Source: Zhenpiania hominis
GTDB taxonomy: Bacteria; Bacillota; Clostridia; Peptostreptococcales; Anaerovoracaceae
DNA length: 64,000 nucleotides
Direction: 5' to 3'
NCBI RefSeq assembly: GCF_014333425.1
Contig: NZ_JACRYT010000003.1
Coordinates: 62,001 to 126,000, forward strand
Part shown: positions 24,831 to 35,166 of the stretch, in pieces
Position numbering within the stretch: the stretch's first letter is position 1
Layout of the letters: each line of letters opens with the position of its first letter
Made by a program: the position numbers and the translations under genes
Notes under the pieces: model-generated
Seen by the model: only the letters and a program-made list of their open reading frames with translations
Databases searched by the model: none
What the model was told of the DNA's origin: nothing

Positions 24831-27359
24831 ATGGCAGTTGTAAATGGCGCAGATGCGGTAAACCAAAGCAGTCAGAAGGGCGAGCCGCTGATTATCGGTA
24901 TCGGAGCGTCAGCCGGCGGGCTCGAGGCTCTACAGCAGTTTTTTCAGCATATGCCAAGCAACAGCGGGCTGAGCTTTGTTGTCGTTCAGCATCTTTCCCC
25001 CGATTACCGCAGTCTTATGGCAGATATTTTGGGAAAACATACGGAAATGAAGGTAATGCAGGCGGAAAATGAGATGTCCATTCATAAGAATACCGTATAT
25101 TTGATTCCACCGAAAAACAATATGACCCTGAAAGGTGGAAAGCTTCTGCTGACGGAGTTTGTAAACGGCACTCTCAATCATCCCATCGATGTGTTTTTTA
25201 GCTCCCTGGCCGAGGAACAGAAAGACAGGGCCATTGCCGTTGTTATGTCTGGAACCGGTTCGGATGGGACGGGAGGCATCAAAACGGTCAAAGAGCACGG
25301 CGGACTTGTGATTGTTCAGGAGCCAGAGACCGCTAAATTCGATGGAATGCCAAGAAGCGCGATTAATACCGGACTCGCGGATTTTGTACTGTCGCCGGAT
25401 GACATTGTGGACGAGATTCTCAATTTCTCCAACTATCCCACGATTGTGAAGACGCAAGGCGAAGAGAACCTTTTCTCAGATGAGGAATCCTTTACGAGGA
25501 TTTATACGATTATGAAAAAGGTCAGCGGCATTGATTTTACCAATTACAAGCGTACAACCGTATTGCGCAGAATTGAACGGAGAATGGTTGTAACGCATAG
25601 TAAGAGCCTTGCGGAGTACGTGAACCTTTTGGAAGCTGACACGGAAGAGGTAAGGGTGCTTGTAAAGGAAATTCTGATTGGCGTTACGAATTTTTTCCGC
25701 GATCCTTCCTTTTTTGAGAAGCTGAAATATAACGTAATTTATCCGATTGTGGAACACGCGGATGAAAAGGAGCCGATCCGCGTATGGAGCGCGGGGTGTT
25801 CTACAGGAGAGGAGGCTTATTCGATCGCGATCTTGTTCCATGAAGTACTGGAAGAACTGAACGCGCAGCGTGATATTAAAATTTTCGCGACCGATGTGGA
25901 TACGAAAGCGATTGAGCAGGCGGGCAAGGGTGTTTTTTCAGAAAATATTCTCGATGATGTATCCAGTGAACGGCTGGCAAAATATTTTTCTAAGAAAAAC
26001 GAACAGTATCATATTTCAAAAGAGATTCGGCGAATGATTATTTTCGCGCCCCATAATATGCTTTCGGATCCTCCGTTCGGAAAGCTGGATCTGATCAGCT
26101 GCAGAAACGTTATGATCTATTTTCAGCCGGTCCTGCAGAAATCTCTGTTTGCGATTTTCCACTCTGCTCTGAAAAAAGGAGGATATCTTTTCCTCGGAAA
26201 AAGCGAGACTGCCGGAGAGTATTCCAATGTATTTCAGGTGTTGTGCGGAGCGGAAAAAATATATGTACATAAAGGAGAGGGAAAAACGGATGAGTTCCGG
26301 CCGCCTGCTTTTAATATACCCAACATCCAGGCGATTTCTCCGAGGATGGTCAGCCTGCCGGATCGAAACGCCGGAAGCTACATGCCGGAGACCACCTATA
26401 TGAACTTTTTAGAAGGGTTCCTTCCTGCTTCGATTGTGGTAAACGGATCCAATAATGTAATTCATTTTTTTGGAAACTATTCGGACTATATTTCGATTGC
26501 GCCGGGCAGGGCGACTTTTAATCTGTTTAGCATTATCAACAAGGATCTGAGTTTGGTTGTCTCTACCGCGCTGAACCGGTGCAGGACAGAGCAGAAAGCG
26601 GTAACCTATACGGGCATTGTGGTAGACTGTCCGGCTGGGCGCAGAGTCATTGATCTGACCGTAAGCCCGGTTTCGGGACGTGGAAAAGACGACTCCGGAC
26701 TGATCGCGGTGCTTTTTGTAGAAAACAAAAAGATGGAAATAGACGGGGTAACAGAAAAGTATGATGTGGATACGACGGCTGCCCGGCGTATCGCCGATTT
26801 GGAGCAGGAGCTGCAGGAATCGCAGAACGATTTAAAATCCACGATTGGGGAACTGGAGACGGTAAACGAAGAACTGCAGGCGGCGAACGAAGAATTGTTA
26901 ACCGCCAATGAAGAGCTGCAGAGCTCGAACGAAGAACTGCAGTCAGTCAATGAAGAATTGTATACGGTTAATACCGAATATCAGCAAAAGCTGGATGAGC
27001 TGACGATGCTCACCAATGATCTGTCCAACTTCCTTTCCTCCACCATGATCGGGATTTTGTTTGTAGACAGCGACCTTAATATACGAAAGTTTACCGAATA
27101 TGTAGGCAGAGAGTTTCAGCTGATGGAGCATGATGTAGGCCGCTCGTTTCAGATTTTTGCCCATAGCTTCCCCGAAGAGGATATTATTAGTGATTCCAAG
27201 GAGGTGCTGAAAAATTTAGCACCGATCGATCGTGAGGTAACTTCCATGAATGGACGCCACTATACACTTCGTATCGCGCCGTACCGGACGACGGAAAACA
27301 GTATTCGGGGGCTTGTTATTACCATTATTGACAGTCTGGGTGTGAACGCGAAGGACTAA
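24831..27359 (+). CDS. CheB-CheR-PAS hybrid protein
   Basis: An 842-residue fusion. Residues 18-205 are a CheB methylesterase with its catalytic triad visible: Ser27 in GIGASAGG, His54 in VVQHLSPDY, Asp145 in GTGSDGTGG. Residues about 222-480 are a CheR methyltransferase ([24 protein letters not shown] for S-adenosylmethionine; CRNVMIYF). A PAS-like region lies at about 520-640, a coiled coil of repeated NEELQ heptads at about 650-723, and a last PAS at about 725-835. There is no receiver or histidine kinase domain and no chemotaxis gene nearby. GAAAGGAG precedes the ATG. Pairing with a c-di-GMP enzyme suggests a signalling module with an unknown methylated target. Confidence 0.92.
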   Translation: MAVVNGADAVNQSSQKGEPLIIGIGASAGGLEALQQFFQHMPSNSGLSFVVVQHLSPDYRSLMADILGKHTEMKVMQAENEMSIHKNTVYLIPPKNNMTLKGGKLLLTEFVNGTLNHPIDVFFSSLAEEQKDRAIAVVMSGTGSDGTGGIKTVKEHGGLVIVQEPETAKFDGMPRSAINTGLADFVLSPDDIVDEILNFSNYPTIVKTQGEENLFSDEESFTRIYTIMKKVSGIDFTNYKRTTVLRRIERRMVVTHSKSLAEYVNLLEADTEEVRVLVKEILIGVTNFFRDPSFFEKLKYNVIYPIVEHADEKEPIRVWSAGCSTGEEAYSIAILFHEVLEELNAQRDIKIFATDVDTKAIEQAGKGVFSENILDDVSSERLAKYFSKKNEQYHISKEIRRMIIFAPHNMLSDPPFGKLDLISCRNVMIYFQPVLQKSLFAIFHSALKKGGYLFLGKSETAGEYSNVFQVLCGAEKIYVHKGEGKTDEFRPPAFNIPNIQAISPRMVSLPDRNAGSYMPETTYMNFLEGFLPASIVVNGSNNVIHFFGNYSDYISIAPGRATFNLFSIINKDLSLVVSTALNRCRTEQKAVTYTGIVVDCPAGRRVIDLTVSPVSGRGKDDSGLIAVLFVENKKMEIDGVTEKYDVDTTAARRIADLEQELQESQNDLKSTIGELETVNEELQAANEELLTANEELQSSNEELQSVNEELYTVNTEYQQKLDELTMLTNDLSNFLSSTMIGILFVDSDLNIRKFTEYVGREFQLMEHDVGRSFQIFAHSFPEEDIISDSKEVLKNLAPIDREVTSMNGRHYTLRIAPYRTTENSIRGLVITIIDSLGVNAKD

Positions 27360-27451
27360 ACATTTCCAGTTTTCATTTGCTTCCGGATGGGGTATGATTA
27401 CCACAGGACCCGCGGATGGATGGGAGAATGAAAACGAAAGGAAGAGTGGAA

Positions 27452-28819
27452 ATGTTGAAACGGATTGGGAGTTTTGTAATACTGCTGCTGCTTTTTCTGG
27501 GACAGACTGTTTTTTCTTTTTATGGAGAGGGAACTGCTTTTGCCGCGGAAAAAGAGCTAAGGGGAATATGGGTTTCTGTCTTTGATTTTCCAAAGCTTGG
27601 ATTGAACGCGTCTTCCGAAAGTGGTTTTGTAAAAAACGCGCAGAAATTTCTGGATAAGGCAGAGGAAAACGGCGTGAATACGGTGTTTCTTCATGTTAGA
27701 GCTTTTGATGACGCCATTTATCCATCAAAGGTTTTTCGGAGAAATCAATATGTTTCTTCCGCTTATGATCCTCTGAAGCTGATGGTGCGGGAGGCGCATA
27801 AAAGAGGGATGGAGCTTCATGCCTGGATGAATCCTTATCGTCTGGACTATGAATATTATCTGGATCCGGCGAAGGCTTCCTCGACCGAACGGGTTAAAAC
27901 CGCGGTTTCGGAAGTGATGGCGTATGATATTGACGGAATCCATTTTGACGATTATTTCTACAACGCGAAAACAGGGTATAAAGATGTGTCCGGCGCGATT
28001 ACGGTTCAGGGAGGGCAGGAACCATCCGCGGAACGAAAGAAAAGCTACGTGAACACTATGGTTCGCGCGGTTTACCGTGAGGTGAAAAGCAAAAAGGCGT
28101 CGGTGGATTTCGGCATCAGCCCTCAGGGGACTACAGAAAACTGCCGGCTTTCCGGCGCGGATATTGATACGTGGATGTCACAAAAAGGATATGTGGACTA
28201 TCTGATGCCGCAGATTTACTGGTCAAACCAATATGGAAGCGCGGGAAACCGCGCGATGTTTTCGGATCGAGTAAGGGAGTGGAGCTCTCTTAATTCGGGA
28301 AAGGTTACACTATATGCCGGGTTGGCTCTTTACCGTACGGGAACCGCGATCAGCGATGATCCGGGATGGAAGAAGAAATCTACAAATCTGAAAGAACAGG
28401 TTCAGATATTGCGAAACAGCGGATGGGCGGGATATACGCTGTTCAGCGCTCAGGATCTGGCAAGAGATACCGCCCAGGCGGAGCTTTCCGGATTGCGGAC
28501 GCTTCTGGGAAGCGTACAGAATACCGCAAAGCCGAAGCTTGCCGCGCCAAAGCTTTCTGTTTCAGCGGGAAAGAAAAGGGCTGTGCTGAAATGGAATAAG
28601 ATTGCCGGCGCGAGTGGGTATCAGATTTACCGGGCGGATAAAGCCAAAGGAAGCTTTAAACGGATTTCCACGGTAAAAAAAGGAGCGACGACAAAATATA
28701 TCAATGCAAAACTGAAAAAAGGGAAGAAGTACACATTCCGGATTCGGGCTTATCGCAGTCAGAATGGAAAGAAGCTTTACGGCGGCTATAGCTCGCGGAT
28801 TACGGTGAAAATAAAATAA
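27452..28819 (+). CDS. Secreted GHL10-family glycoside hydrolase-like protein with FnIII domain
   Basis: A 455-residue protein from ATG 27452 (GGAAG 9 nt before it; ATG 27428 would add eight residues). A signal peptide ends near AFA|AE at about residue 32. Residues about 36-360 match the glycosyl hydrolase-like 10 (DUF187) family: ELRGIWVSVFDFP, NTVFLHVRAFDDAIYPS, GMELHAWMNPYRL, IDGIHFDDYFY and MPQIYWSNQYG. Residues about 372-455 are a lysine-rich fibronectin type III domain. Such proteins act on cell-wall or extracellular glycans; the exact substrate is unknown. It is preceded by a short spacer after the CheB-CheR gene. Confidence 0.9.
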   Translation: MLKRIGSFVILLLLFLGQTVFSFYGEGTAFAAEKELRGIWVSVFDFPKLGLNASSESGFVKNAQKFLDKAEENGVNTVFLHVRAFDDAIYPSKVFRRNQYVSSAYDPLKLMVREAHKRGMELHAWMNPYRLDYEYYLDPAKASSTERVKTAVSEVMAYDIDGIHFDDYFYNAKTGYKDVSGAITVQGGQEPSAERKKSYVNTMVRAVYREVKSKKASVDFGISPQGTTENCRLSGADIDTWMSQKGYVDYLMPQIYWSNQYGSAGNRAMFSDRVREWSSLNSGKVTLYAGLALYRTGTAISDDPGWKKKSTNLKEQVQILRNSGWAGYTLFSAQDLARDTAQAELSGLRTLLGSVQNTAKPKLAAPKLSVSAGKKRAVLKWNKIAGASGYQIYRADKAKGSFKRISTVKKGATTKYINAKLKKGKKYTFRIRAYRSQNGKKLYGGYSSRITVKIK

Positions 28820-28865
28820 ATCAGCAGATTAAGCATTTTTTCGCCGAGAATTTGGAAACAACTTC

Positions 28866-28894
28866 TTGTCTAATGCCGAAAGCTATGCTATAAT
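28866..28894 (+). promoter_or_regulatory. Sigma-A promoter of tRNA-Leu(CAA)
   Basis: TTGTCT at 28866-28871 and TATAAT at 28889-28894 with a 17-nt spacer, 12 nt before the tRNA. It may also serve yajC, as no terminator separates the two. Confidence 0.7.
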
Positions 28895-28905
28895 GACATC
28901 ATTGC

Positions 28906-28992
28906 GCCGGCGTGATGGAATTGGCAGACGTGCGGGACTCAAAATCCCGTGGTGGCAACACCGTATGGGTTCGACCCCCATCGCCGGCACCA
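28906..28992 (+). tRNA. tRNA-Leu (anticodon CAA)
   Basis: Class II tRNA with acceptor arms GCCGGCG/CGCCGGC, anticodon stem CGGGA/TCCCG and loop CTCAAAA (anticodon CAA, reads UUG), a long variable arm, a T loop with TTCGAC, and encoded CCA at 28990-28992. Confidence 0.96.
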
Positions 28993-29044
28993 TTTAATGG
29001 ATGATACAAAATGAAGTAAATTATTTTAAGGAGGCTCTGTTTTT

Positions 29045-29557
29045 ATGAATGGAAACATGTTAGCAACGTTACTGCCTTTAGTTCTGCTGCTGGTCATCAT
29101 GTATTTCCTGCTGATCCGTCCTCAGAAAAAACGGGAAAAGCAGGTCAATGAGATGCGAAGCAATGTCCGCGTAGGAGATGAAATTATCACAATTGGCGGA
29201 ATTTGCGGAAAGGTCGTAAAGACAAAGGATGAATCTCTGGTGATTCAGGTTGGAGCTGACAAAGTGAAATTTGAAATCATGAGATGGTCTGTTTCCAAAG
29301 TAGTGGAAAACGCGAAACCGACAAAGAAAGTAAGCGTTTCCTCCTCCGCGAAAGAAGAGGAGGAAGAATCTCCAAAGAAGGCAATGCCGAGAAGGCTGAA
29401 GAAAAAGGCTGCGGCTGAGGAAGAGGCGCCGGCTGAAGAAGATAAGAAGCCGGAAGAAAAAGCGGCAGAAGAACCACCAAAGGAAGAAACTCCAACGGAG
29501 CAGCCGGAGAATGGTTCCGATGAAGCGGCAGAAAATGCTGACGAAGAGAAAAAATAG
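29045..29557 (+). CDS. yajC: Preprotein translocase subunit YajC with long charged tail
   Basis: A 170-residue protein. Residues about 5-24 form the single membrane anchor, followed by RPQKKREKQ and the conserved small domain VGDEIITIGGICGKVV, the hallmarks of YajC, which assists SecDF at the Sec translocase. Residues about 100-170 form an added low-complexity tail of Glu, Lys, Ala and Pro; YajC is usually near 90-110 residues. AAGGAGG precedes the ATG. A terminator follows, so it is separated from the secDF transcript here although the neighbourhood is the usual one. Confidence 0.93.
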   Translation: MNGNMLATLLPLVLLLVIMYFLLIRPQKKREKQVNEMRSNVRVGDEIITIGGICGKVVKTKDESLVIQVGADKVKFEIMRWSVSKVVENAKPTKKVSVSSSAKEEEEESPKKAMPRRLKKKAAAEEEAPAEEDKKPEEKAAEEPPKEETPTEQPENGSDEAAENADEEKK

Positions 29558-29576
29558 GCCTGATAGAGATAGGAAG

Positions 29577-29608
29577 AAAAACACATCATTTCGCATGGTG
29601 TGTTTTTT
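29577..29608 (+). terminator. Intrinsic terminator after yajC
   Basis: A 13-bp stem (one G-T wobble) between 29577-29589 and 29595-29607 with a 5-nt loop; the right arm ends in a T-tract. Confidence 0.85.
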
Positions 29609-29681
29609 ATATTTTTGGATGAGTTCTTGATTTGTTTCTACCTTCATATACTGATGAAAGAAAGAAGAAGGAGGTTATCCG

Positions 29682-30047
29682 ATGGACAAATTGATGCGGA
29701 TCTGCAAGGGAGGCCTGATCAGCCTTCTGCTGTTTGGTCTTCTGACCGGAGCCGGGGCTGTAATTTTAAGATTTACACCGTTTCCGGAAAGGTGGAATTT
29801 TTACTGGCTGGTGGCGGCGATATCGATCGCTTGTTTTTTCATGGGACTTTATACTGCCGGCACCTTTCGGAAAGCCGGGCTGATCAGCGGAATTTCCGTT
29901 TCAGTGGTTCTGATATGCGTAATTCTGGCAGCTGTATGCGCTGCTTTTTCCGTGATGCCGACAGTCGGAATGCTGCGTCCGGCATACCTGATTCCCATCG
30001 CGGCAGGGGCCCTGGGCGGAATCTTTGGCGCCAACATAAAAAAATAA
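29682..30047 (+). CDS. TIGR04086-family membrane protein
   Basis: A 121-residue protein with four hydrophobic segments (about 10-30, 42-60, 66-90 and 96-118). Its size, topology and position between yajC and secD match the TIGR04086 membrane family of Clostridia, whose role is unknown. GAAGGAGG precedes the ATG. In many Clostridia the SCIFF peptide and its radical SAM maturase lie between this gene and secD; they are absent here, with only 144 bp before the secDF start. Confidence 0.8.
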   Translation: MDKLMRICKGGLISLLLFGLLTGAGAVILRFTPFPERWNFYWLVAAISIACFFMGLYTAGTFRKAGLISGISVSVVLICVILAAVCAAFSVMPTVGMLRPAYLIPIAAGALGGIFGANIKK

Positions 30048-30089
30048 GAGAGAAAGGCGGAAAACCTTAGAAAAGCGGATGCTTTGCCC

Positions 30090-30118
30090 TTGTGAAAACA
30101 GTAAAAAAGTAGTAAAAT
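30090..30118 (+). promoter_or_regulatory. Possible promoter of secDF
   Basis: TTGTGA at 30090-30095 and TAAAAT at 30113-30118 with a 17-nt spacer, 74 nt before the chosen secDF start. Confidence 0.5.
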
Positions 30119-30191
30119 ATTATGACTGTAGTTTAAAATGGCAGAAATGTTGTCAAATAAAAGAATACATAAGGTAACACTGGAGGACAAA

Positions 30192-32441
30192 ATGAACACT
30201 ACGCTTAAAAGAGTTTTAGCTATTCTGGTTATTCTGCTGATTGCGTTCGGATGGTATGTGACCCTTTTCGGACTGGGATCGGTGATGGAACCGACAAAAG
30301 ACAAGATTAAACTGGGTCTGGACATCAAAGGCGGCGTTTATGTCGTAATGGAAGCGCAGACCGACTTAAAAGGAGAGGAACTGACGGATCTGATGAACCA
30401 GACTCAGGCGGTCATTGAGCAACGTGTCAACGAAATGGGGCTGGCGGAGCCAGTTGTTACGGTAGAGGGACAGAAGCGGATTCGTGTCGAATTGCCGGGG
30501 GCAGAGGACGCGGAGGAAGCCATCGAACAGATCGGACGGACCGCGCAGCTGCAGTTCGCTTTGGCTGACGGAACGATTGTTCTGGACGGAAGCAATGTAA
30601 AAGACGCGAACACGGGAACCGCGGATGACGGAGGCTACGCGGTAAATCTGGAGTTTGACAGTGAAGGTGCGGATCTGTTCGCGGAGGCTACGCAGACTGC
30701 TTACAGCGGATCGGTTACATCCGCGACAGAGGGTGTCAGCAACAAGGCGATCATGATTATCTTAGACGATCAGATTATTTCCGCGCCGGTTGTTGACGAA
30801 CCGATTTCCGGCGGTGTCTGCCAGATTTCCGGCGGCTTCTCCCAGGAGGAGGCTCAGAATCTGGCGGCGCTGATTCGAGGCGGATCTCTTCCTGTCGAGC
30901 TGGTTGAGGTTAACTCTTCCGTGCAGAGCGCCAGAATCGGATTTAATGCTCTGGAACAGAGTGTTCTGGCGGGAGCCATCGGCGTTGTCCTGATCTTTAT
31001 TGTCATGTTCGTAGGATACCGGATTATGGGACTTGCCGCGAATATCGCCCTGATGCTGTACATCCTTATCATGCTGAATGTAATGGCGCTCATGGGCAGC
31101 GTACTGACGCTCCCCGGAATCGCGGGTATCATATTGGGCATCGGTATGGCTGTAGACGCGAATGTCGTGATCTTCTCACGAATCAGGGAGGAAATGACAG
31201 AAGGAAAGAGCATCCGATCCGCGGTACAGAGCGGATTCAAGCGCGCTATGAGTACAATCATCGACTCTCAGGTAACAACCTTTATCGCGGCGATTATCCT
31301 GTATCAGATTGGAACCAGCACCGTCAAAGGTTTTGCGTGGACCTTGATGATCGGTATCTTAGCCAGCATCTTTACCGCGGTTCTGATTACTCACCTTTAT
31401 ATGGCGATTATTTCCGAAAGCAAGCATTTCCAGAAACGCGGACTTTACGGAGTGAAGCCGGACAATACGACGACCTTCCAGATTAAGCGTGACCTTCATT
31501 TTATAAAACACAGGAAAATTTTCTACATTGTAACAGTCGCTATTATGGTAGTTGGACTGGCATTCGGAGTAGTGCGGGGACTGAATTACGGAATTGATTT
31601 CACCGGAGGAACCATGATTCAGGTGGATATGGGAAAACAGGTAGCGGTTTCGGATGTGGAAAAGTCCATTGAAAAATACAATCTGGATCCGGAGATTATT
31701 TACTCAGGGGAGAATAACCAGGAAATTGTCATTCGTACGATGGAAGCTTTGAACTCCGATGAGCGGACAGAAGTTCTGGACACGCTGAAAGCGGACTTTG
31801 AAATAACCGACGATGATGTCATCGCGCAGGAGCTGTTCGGCCCGTCTGTCGGGAAAGAACTGCGCAACAACGCGATTTTAGCGATTCTGCTTTCCGCGCT
31901 GTGTATGCTGATCTATATACGAATCCGGTTTTCAGAATGGAAATTCGGCGGCGCGGCTCTGCTGGGCGTGTTGAACGACGTGCTTCTCGTGGTGGCGTTT
32001 TACGCGATTTTCCATGTACAGGTAAATAACCCGTTCATTGCGGGCATACTTACGGTAGTGGGATATTCCATCAATGATACGATTGTAGTCTTTGACCGTA
32101 TCCGGGAGAATCTGAGGTATTCCAGAAAAGGCGGCACAGAAGAACTGATCGACCGGAGTATTACCCAGACTCTGGGACGTTCTCTGATGACCTCTTTTAC
32201 GACGTTAATCGTTATGGTGCCGCTGATGATTCTGACCGGAGAGGCGGTGCGGGAATTCACTCTGCCGCTGATGGTCGGCGTACTGGCGGGAGCATGTTCT
32301 TCCATCACAATCTGCAGCCCGCTGTACTATGAGTTCTCAAAAAGGGCGAGGAAGCGCAGTCCAAAGAACGGAGCTAAGAAGAAAGAAGAGAAAAAGAAAA
32401 AAGAACAGGCCAATAAATATCCGGATGGAGCGCAGGTATAA
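30192..32441 (+). CDS. secDF: Fused protein-export membrane protein SecDF
   Basis: A 749-residue fusion of SecD and SecF, which use the proton gradient to pull translocated proteins out of SecYEG. The SecD half has one membrane segment, LGLDIKGGVYVVME (D1 motif) and the P1 domain. Its membrane bundle spans about 260-425. SecF begins with an anchor near 440, then YGIDFTGGTMIQVD and a second bundle from about 560. I chose ATG 30192 because GGAGG lies 5 nt before it; an earlier in-frame ATG at 30138 has no site. The C-terminus is a lysine-rich tail. relA/spoT follows 33 bp later. Confidence 0.95.
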   Translation: MNTTLKRVLAILVILLIAFGWYVTLFGLGSVMEPTKDKIKLGLDIKGGVYVVMEAQTDLKGEELTDLMNQTQAVIEQRVNEMGLAEPVVTVEGQKRIRVELPGAEDAEEAIEQIGRTAQLQFALADGTIVLDGSNVKDANTGTADDGGYAVNLEFDSEGADLFAEATQTAYSGSVTSATEGVSNKAIMIILDDQIISAPVVDEPISGGVCQISGGFSQEEAQNLAALIRGGSLPVELVEVNSSVQSARIGFNALEQSVLAGAIGVVLIFIVMFVGYRIMGLAANIALMLYILIMLNVMALMGSVLTLPGIAGIILGIGMAVDANVVIFSRIREEMTEGKSIRSAVQSGFKRAMSTIIDSQVTTFIAAIILYQIGTSTVKGFAWTLMIGILASIFTAVLITHLYMAIISESKHFQKRGLYGVKPDNTTTFQIKRDLHFIKHRKIFYIVTVAIMVVGLAFGVVRGLNYGIDFTGGTMIQVDMGKQVAVSDVEKSIEKYNLDPEIIYSGENNQEIVIRTMEALNSDERTEVLDTLKADFEITDDDVIAQELFGPSVGKELRNNAILAILLSALCMLIYIRIRFSEWKFGGAALLGVLNDVLLVVAFYAIFHVQVNNPFIAGILTVVGYSINDTIVVFDRIRENLRYSRKGGTEELIDRSITQTLGRSLMTSFTTLIVMVPLMILTGEAVREFTLPLMVGVLAGACSSITICSPLYYEFSKRARKRSPKNGAKKKEEKKKKEQANKYPDGAQV

Positions 32442-32474
32442 TAATTATGATGTTGTGAGGAAAAAAGACGGTAC

Positions 32475-34667
32475 ATGAAGAGCAGAGAAGAGTTTTTACA
32501 AACCATTGCCGATTATAATCCGAAGTATGATTTGGAGTTGATCGGCAGGGCCTATGACAAGGCAAAAGAAATGCACGAAGGGCAGCTTAGAAAATCAGGT
32601 GAACCTTATTTGATTCATCCGCTGGCTGTAGCGGAAATTCTTGCTGACCTGGGTATGGACGAGGATACCATTGTCGCGGGATTGATGCATGATGTTGTGG
32701 AAGACACCCCTTACACTTCGGAAGAATTAAGAGAAGAATTCGGCGAAGAGGTGGAACTTCTGGTGGACGGCGTCACAAAACTGGGGTCTCTAAAATTCGA
32801 AAGTAAAGAACAGCGCCAGGCGGAAAATCTGCGAAAAATGTTTCTTGCGATGTCCAAGGATATTCGTGTGCTCATCATTAAGCTGGCTGACCGCCTGCAC
32901 AACATGCGGACGATCAATTACATGACCGAGCAGAAGATGATCGACAAATGCAAGGAGACGCTGGAAATTTACGCGCCTCTGGCTGCCCGGCTGGGAATCT
33001 ACGCCATGAAGTTCGAACTTGAGGACATTGCTCTCAAATACCTGGATCCGGAAGCCTATTACGGGCTGGTGGAGAAAGTCAGCGAACGAAAAGAAAAGCG
33101 GGAGGACGCGATACGCCAAGTAATTGATGAAATTAAAGAAGCGCTGGAGGATCTGCATATCCACTATGATATTATGGGACGCTCCAAGCATTTTTACAGC
33201 ATTTATAAGAAAATGAAATACCAGCACAAACAGCTGGATGAGATTTTTGATCTGACGGCAGTGCGCATTATCGTAGAAAATGTGCGGGACTGCTACGCGG
33301 TGCTGGGAATTGTCCATACTCTGTGGACGCCGATTCCCGGCCGCTTTAAAGACTATATCGCCATGCCCAAGCCGAATATGTACCAGTCTCTGCATACGAC
33401 GGTAATCGGCGATACAGGGAACCCCTTCGAGATCCAGATCCGGACCTATGAAATGCATAAAATCGCGGAATACGGTATCGCGGCCCATTGGAAATACAAA
33501 GAGGGAATCACTCACGATAAAGAAGAGGTCAAGTTGGCGTGGCTGAGGCAGACGCTGGAATGGCAGAAGGATATGAACGATCCCAAAGAGTTTATGGAAA
33601 CTCTGAAAGTCGATCTTTTCGCGAGCCAGGTGTTTGTGTTTACCCCTCAGGGGGATGTCATCGAGCTTCCCGCGGGATCCACGCCGCTGGATTTTGCCTT
33701 TAAAATCCATTCGGATATCGGCTGCAAGTGTGTAGGCGCCAAGGTGAACGGCAAAATGGTGACCATCGACCATACCCTGGAAAACGGAAATATCGTAGAG
33801 ATCGTCACTTCCCCCAACGCGGCGGGTCCGAGCATTGACTGGCTGAAAATCGCCAAGAGCAGTACGGCGAGAAACAAGATCCGACAGTGGCTGAAAAAAG
33901 AGAATAAGTCAGACGCGGTGGATCGGGGAAAGGATACGATTGACAAATATGTCCGCAAAAAAGGATATGAGCCGAAAGATGTCCTCAAAAATTCCTTTGT
34001 CAACCGGGCAGTAAAGGAATTGAATCTGAACAACCAGGATGAACTTTACAGCCAGCTGAGCCATGGAGGCGCTTTCCAGAGCAAGGTGGGGACACTGCTT
34101 TTCAAATATTACAATGAAGAAAAGCAGGAACAGATGGAACGGGAACAGCACGAACAGATCGCCAGCAAAGAACCGGATGAGCGCAGGATAAAAGAAGATC
34201 GAAAGCGCAGAGAAAACGCGGGGATCGTTGTGGAAGGCGTGGATAATCTGATGATCCGCATTGCCAGGTGCTGCAACCCGGTGCCGGGAGATGATATTAT
34301 CGGCTTTATCACAAAGGGCAGGGGAATTTCGGTTCACAGAACCGACTGTCCGAATATTACGTCCCTTCCGGAATCAGAGAAAGCCCGCTTTATTCAGGTG
34401 CGCTGGGACGGGGACAAGCTGGATCAGACTTATACGGCAGATGTCAGCGTGATCGCCAGAGACAGAAAGGGACTCTTCTCGGCGGTCTCCAGAGTCTGTG
34501 AAGATATGGACGTGCATATTGATGGCGTAAACGCCAAGAGCAGTAAAGATGAGACCATCAATGTCACGCTGACTCTTTCCATATCAAGCCGGGATCAGAT
34601 CGAGAAGGTTCTGCGGGCTCTGCGGAGCGTACCGGGCGTTTCGGATGTGTTCCGGACAAAGCCGTAG
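32475..34667 (+). CDS. relA: Bifunctional (p)ppGpp synthetase/hydrolase (RelA/SpoT)
   Basis: A 730-residue long RSH enzyme that makes and degrades the stringent-response alarmone. Domains in order: HD hydrolase at about 45-155 (LMHDVVEDT and [11 protein letters not shown] intact, so hydrolysis is likely), synthetase at about 235-350 ([26 protein letters not shown]), TGS at about 385-445 ([14 protein letters not shown]), a cysteine-containing conserved region ([14 protein letters not shown]) near 597, and ACT at about 655-730. The ribosome-binding site GAGG is about 14 nt from the ATG, wider than usual. It sits in the common secDF-relA-dtd order. Confidence 0.96.
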   Translation: MKSREEFLQTIADYNPKYDLELIGRAYDKAKEMHEGQLRKSGEPYLIHPLAVAEILADLGMDEDTIVAGLMHDVVEDTPYTSEELREEFGEEVELLVDGVTKLGSLKFESKEQRQAENLRKMFLAMSKDIRVLIIKLADRLHNMRTINYMTEQKMIDKCKETLEIYAPLAARLGIYAMKFELEDIALKYLDPEAYYGLVEKVSERKEKREDAIRQVIDEIKEALEDLHIHYDIMGRSKHFYSIYKKMKYQHKQLDEIFDLTAVRIIVENVRDCYAVLGIVHTLWTPIPGRFKDYIAMPKPNMYQSLHTTVIGDTGNPFEIQIRTYEMHKIAEYGIAAHWKYKEGITHDKEEVKLAWLRQTLEWQKDMNDPKEFMETLKVDLFASQVFVFTPQGDVIELPAGSTPLDFAFKIHSDIGCKCVGAKVNGKMVTIDHTLENGNIVEIVTSPNAAGPSIDWLKIAKSSTARNKIRQWLKKENKSDAVDRGKDTIDKYVRKKGYEPKDVLKNSFVNRAVKELNLNNQDELYSQLSHGGAFQSKVGTLLFKYYNEEKQEQMEREQHEQIASKEPDERRIKEDRKRRENAGIVVEGVDNLMIRIARCCNPVPGDDIIGFITKGRGISVHRTDCPNITSLPESEKARFIQVRWDGDKLDQTYTADVSVIARDRKGLFSAVSRVCEDMDVHIDGVNAKSSKDETINVTLTLSISSRDQIEKVLRALRSVPGVSDVFRTKP

Positions 34668-34702
34668 AAATCAGCGGGAAATATAAAAGCAGGAGTATAA
34701 AG

Positions 34703-35152
34703 ATGAGAGCAGTTGTGCAGAGAGTTACAGAAGGAGATGTCACGGTAGACGGAAACGTAACGGGCGCGATCCGGAACGGACTTGTCGTCCTTCTCGGAGT
34801 GGCGGAGGACGATATAGACGCGGACGCGGAATACATCGCGGGAAAAGTGGCAGGGCTCCGCGTATTTGAGGATGAAGACGGAAAGATGAATCGTTCGGTA
34901 CAGGATATAGGCGGACAGATTCTGGCAATCTCCCAGTTCACGCTGCTGGGAGATGTGCGAAAAGGCAAACGCCCCAGCTTTACGAAAGCGGCGCCTCCCG
35001 AGGAGGCGGATCGCCTGTATCAGAAATTTATGGAGCTTCTGAAGCAGCAGGGACTTCCTGTGGAAGCCGGCGTCTTTCAGGCAGACATGCTCGTTCGAAT
35101 TTATAACGATGGTCCGGTAACCATTTTGCTGGACAGCAAAAAAACATTCTAA
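34703..35152 (+). CDS. dtd: D-aminoacyl-tRNA deacylase
   Basis: A 149-residue enzyme that removes D-amino acids from tRNAs. The start [15 protein letters not shown], the SQFTL motif near 78 and the C-terminal NDGPVT with its cis-Pro motif near 137 identify the family. AGGAG precedes the ATG. It follows relA by 35 bp and precedes a metallo-hydrolase by 14 bp. Confidence 0.95.
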   Translation: MRAVVQRVTEGDVTVDGNVTGAIRNGLVVLLGVAEDDIDADAEYIAGKVAGLRVFEDEDGKMNRSVQDIGGQILAISQFTLLGDVRKGKRPSFTKAAPPEEADRLYQKFMELLKQQGLPVEAGVFQADMLVRIYNDGPVTILLDSKKTF

Positions 35153-35166
35153 GGAGAAGGAGATTT

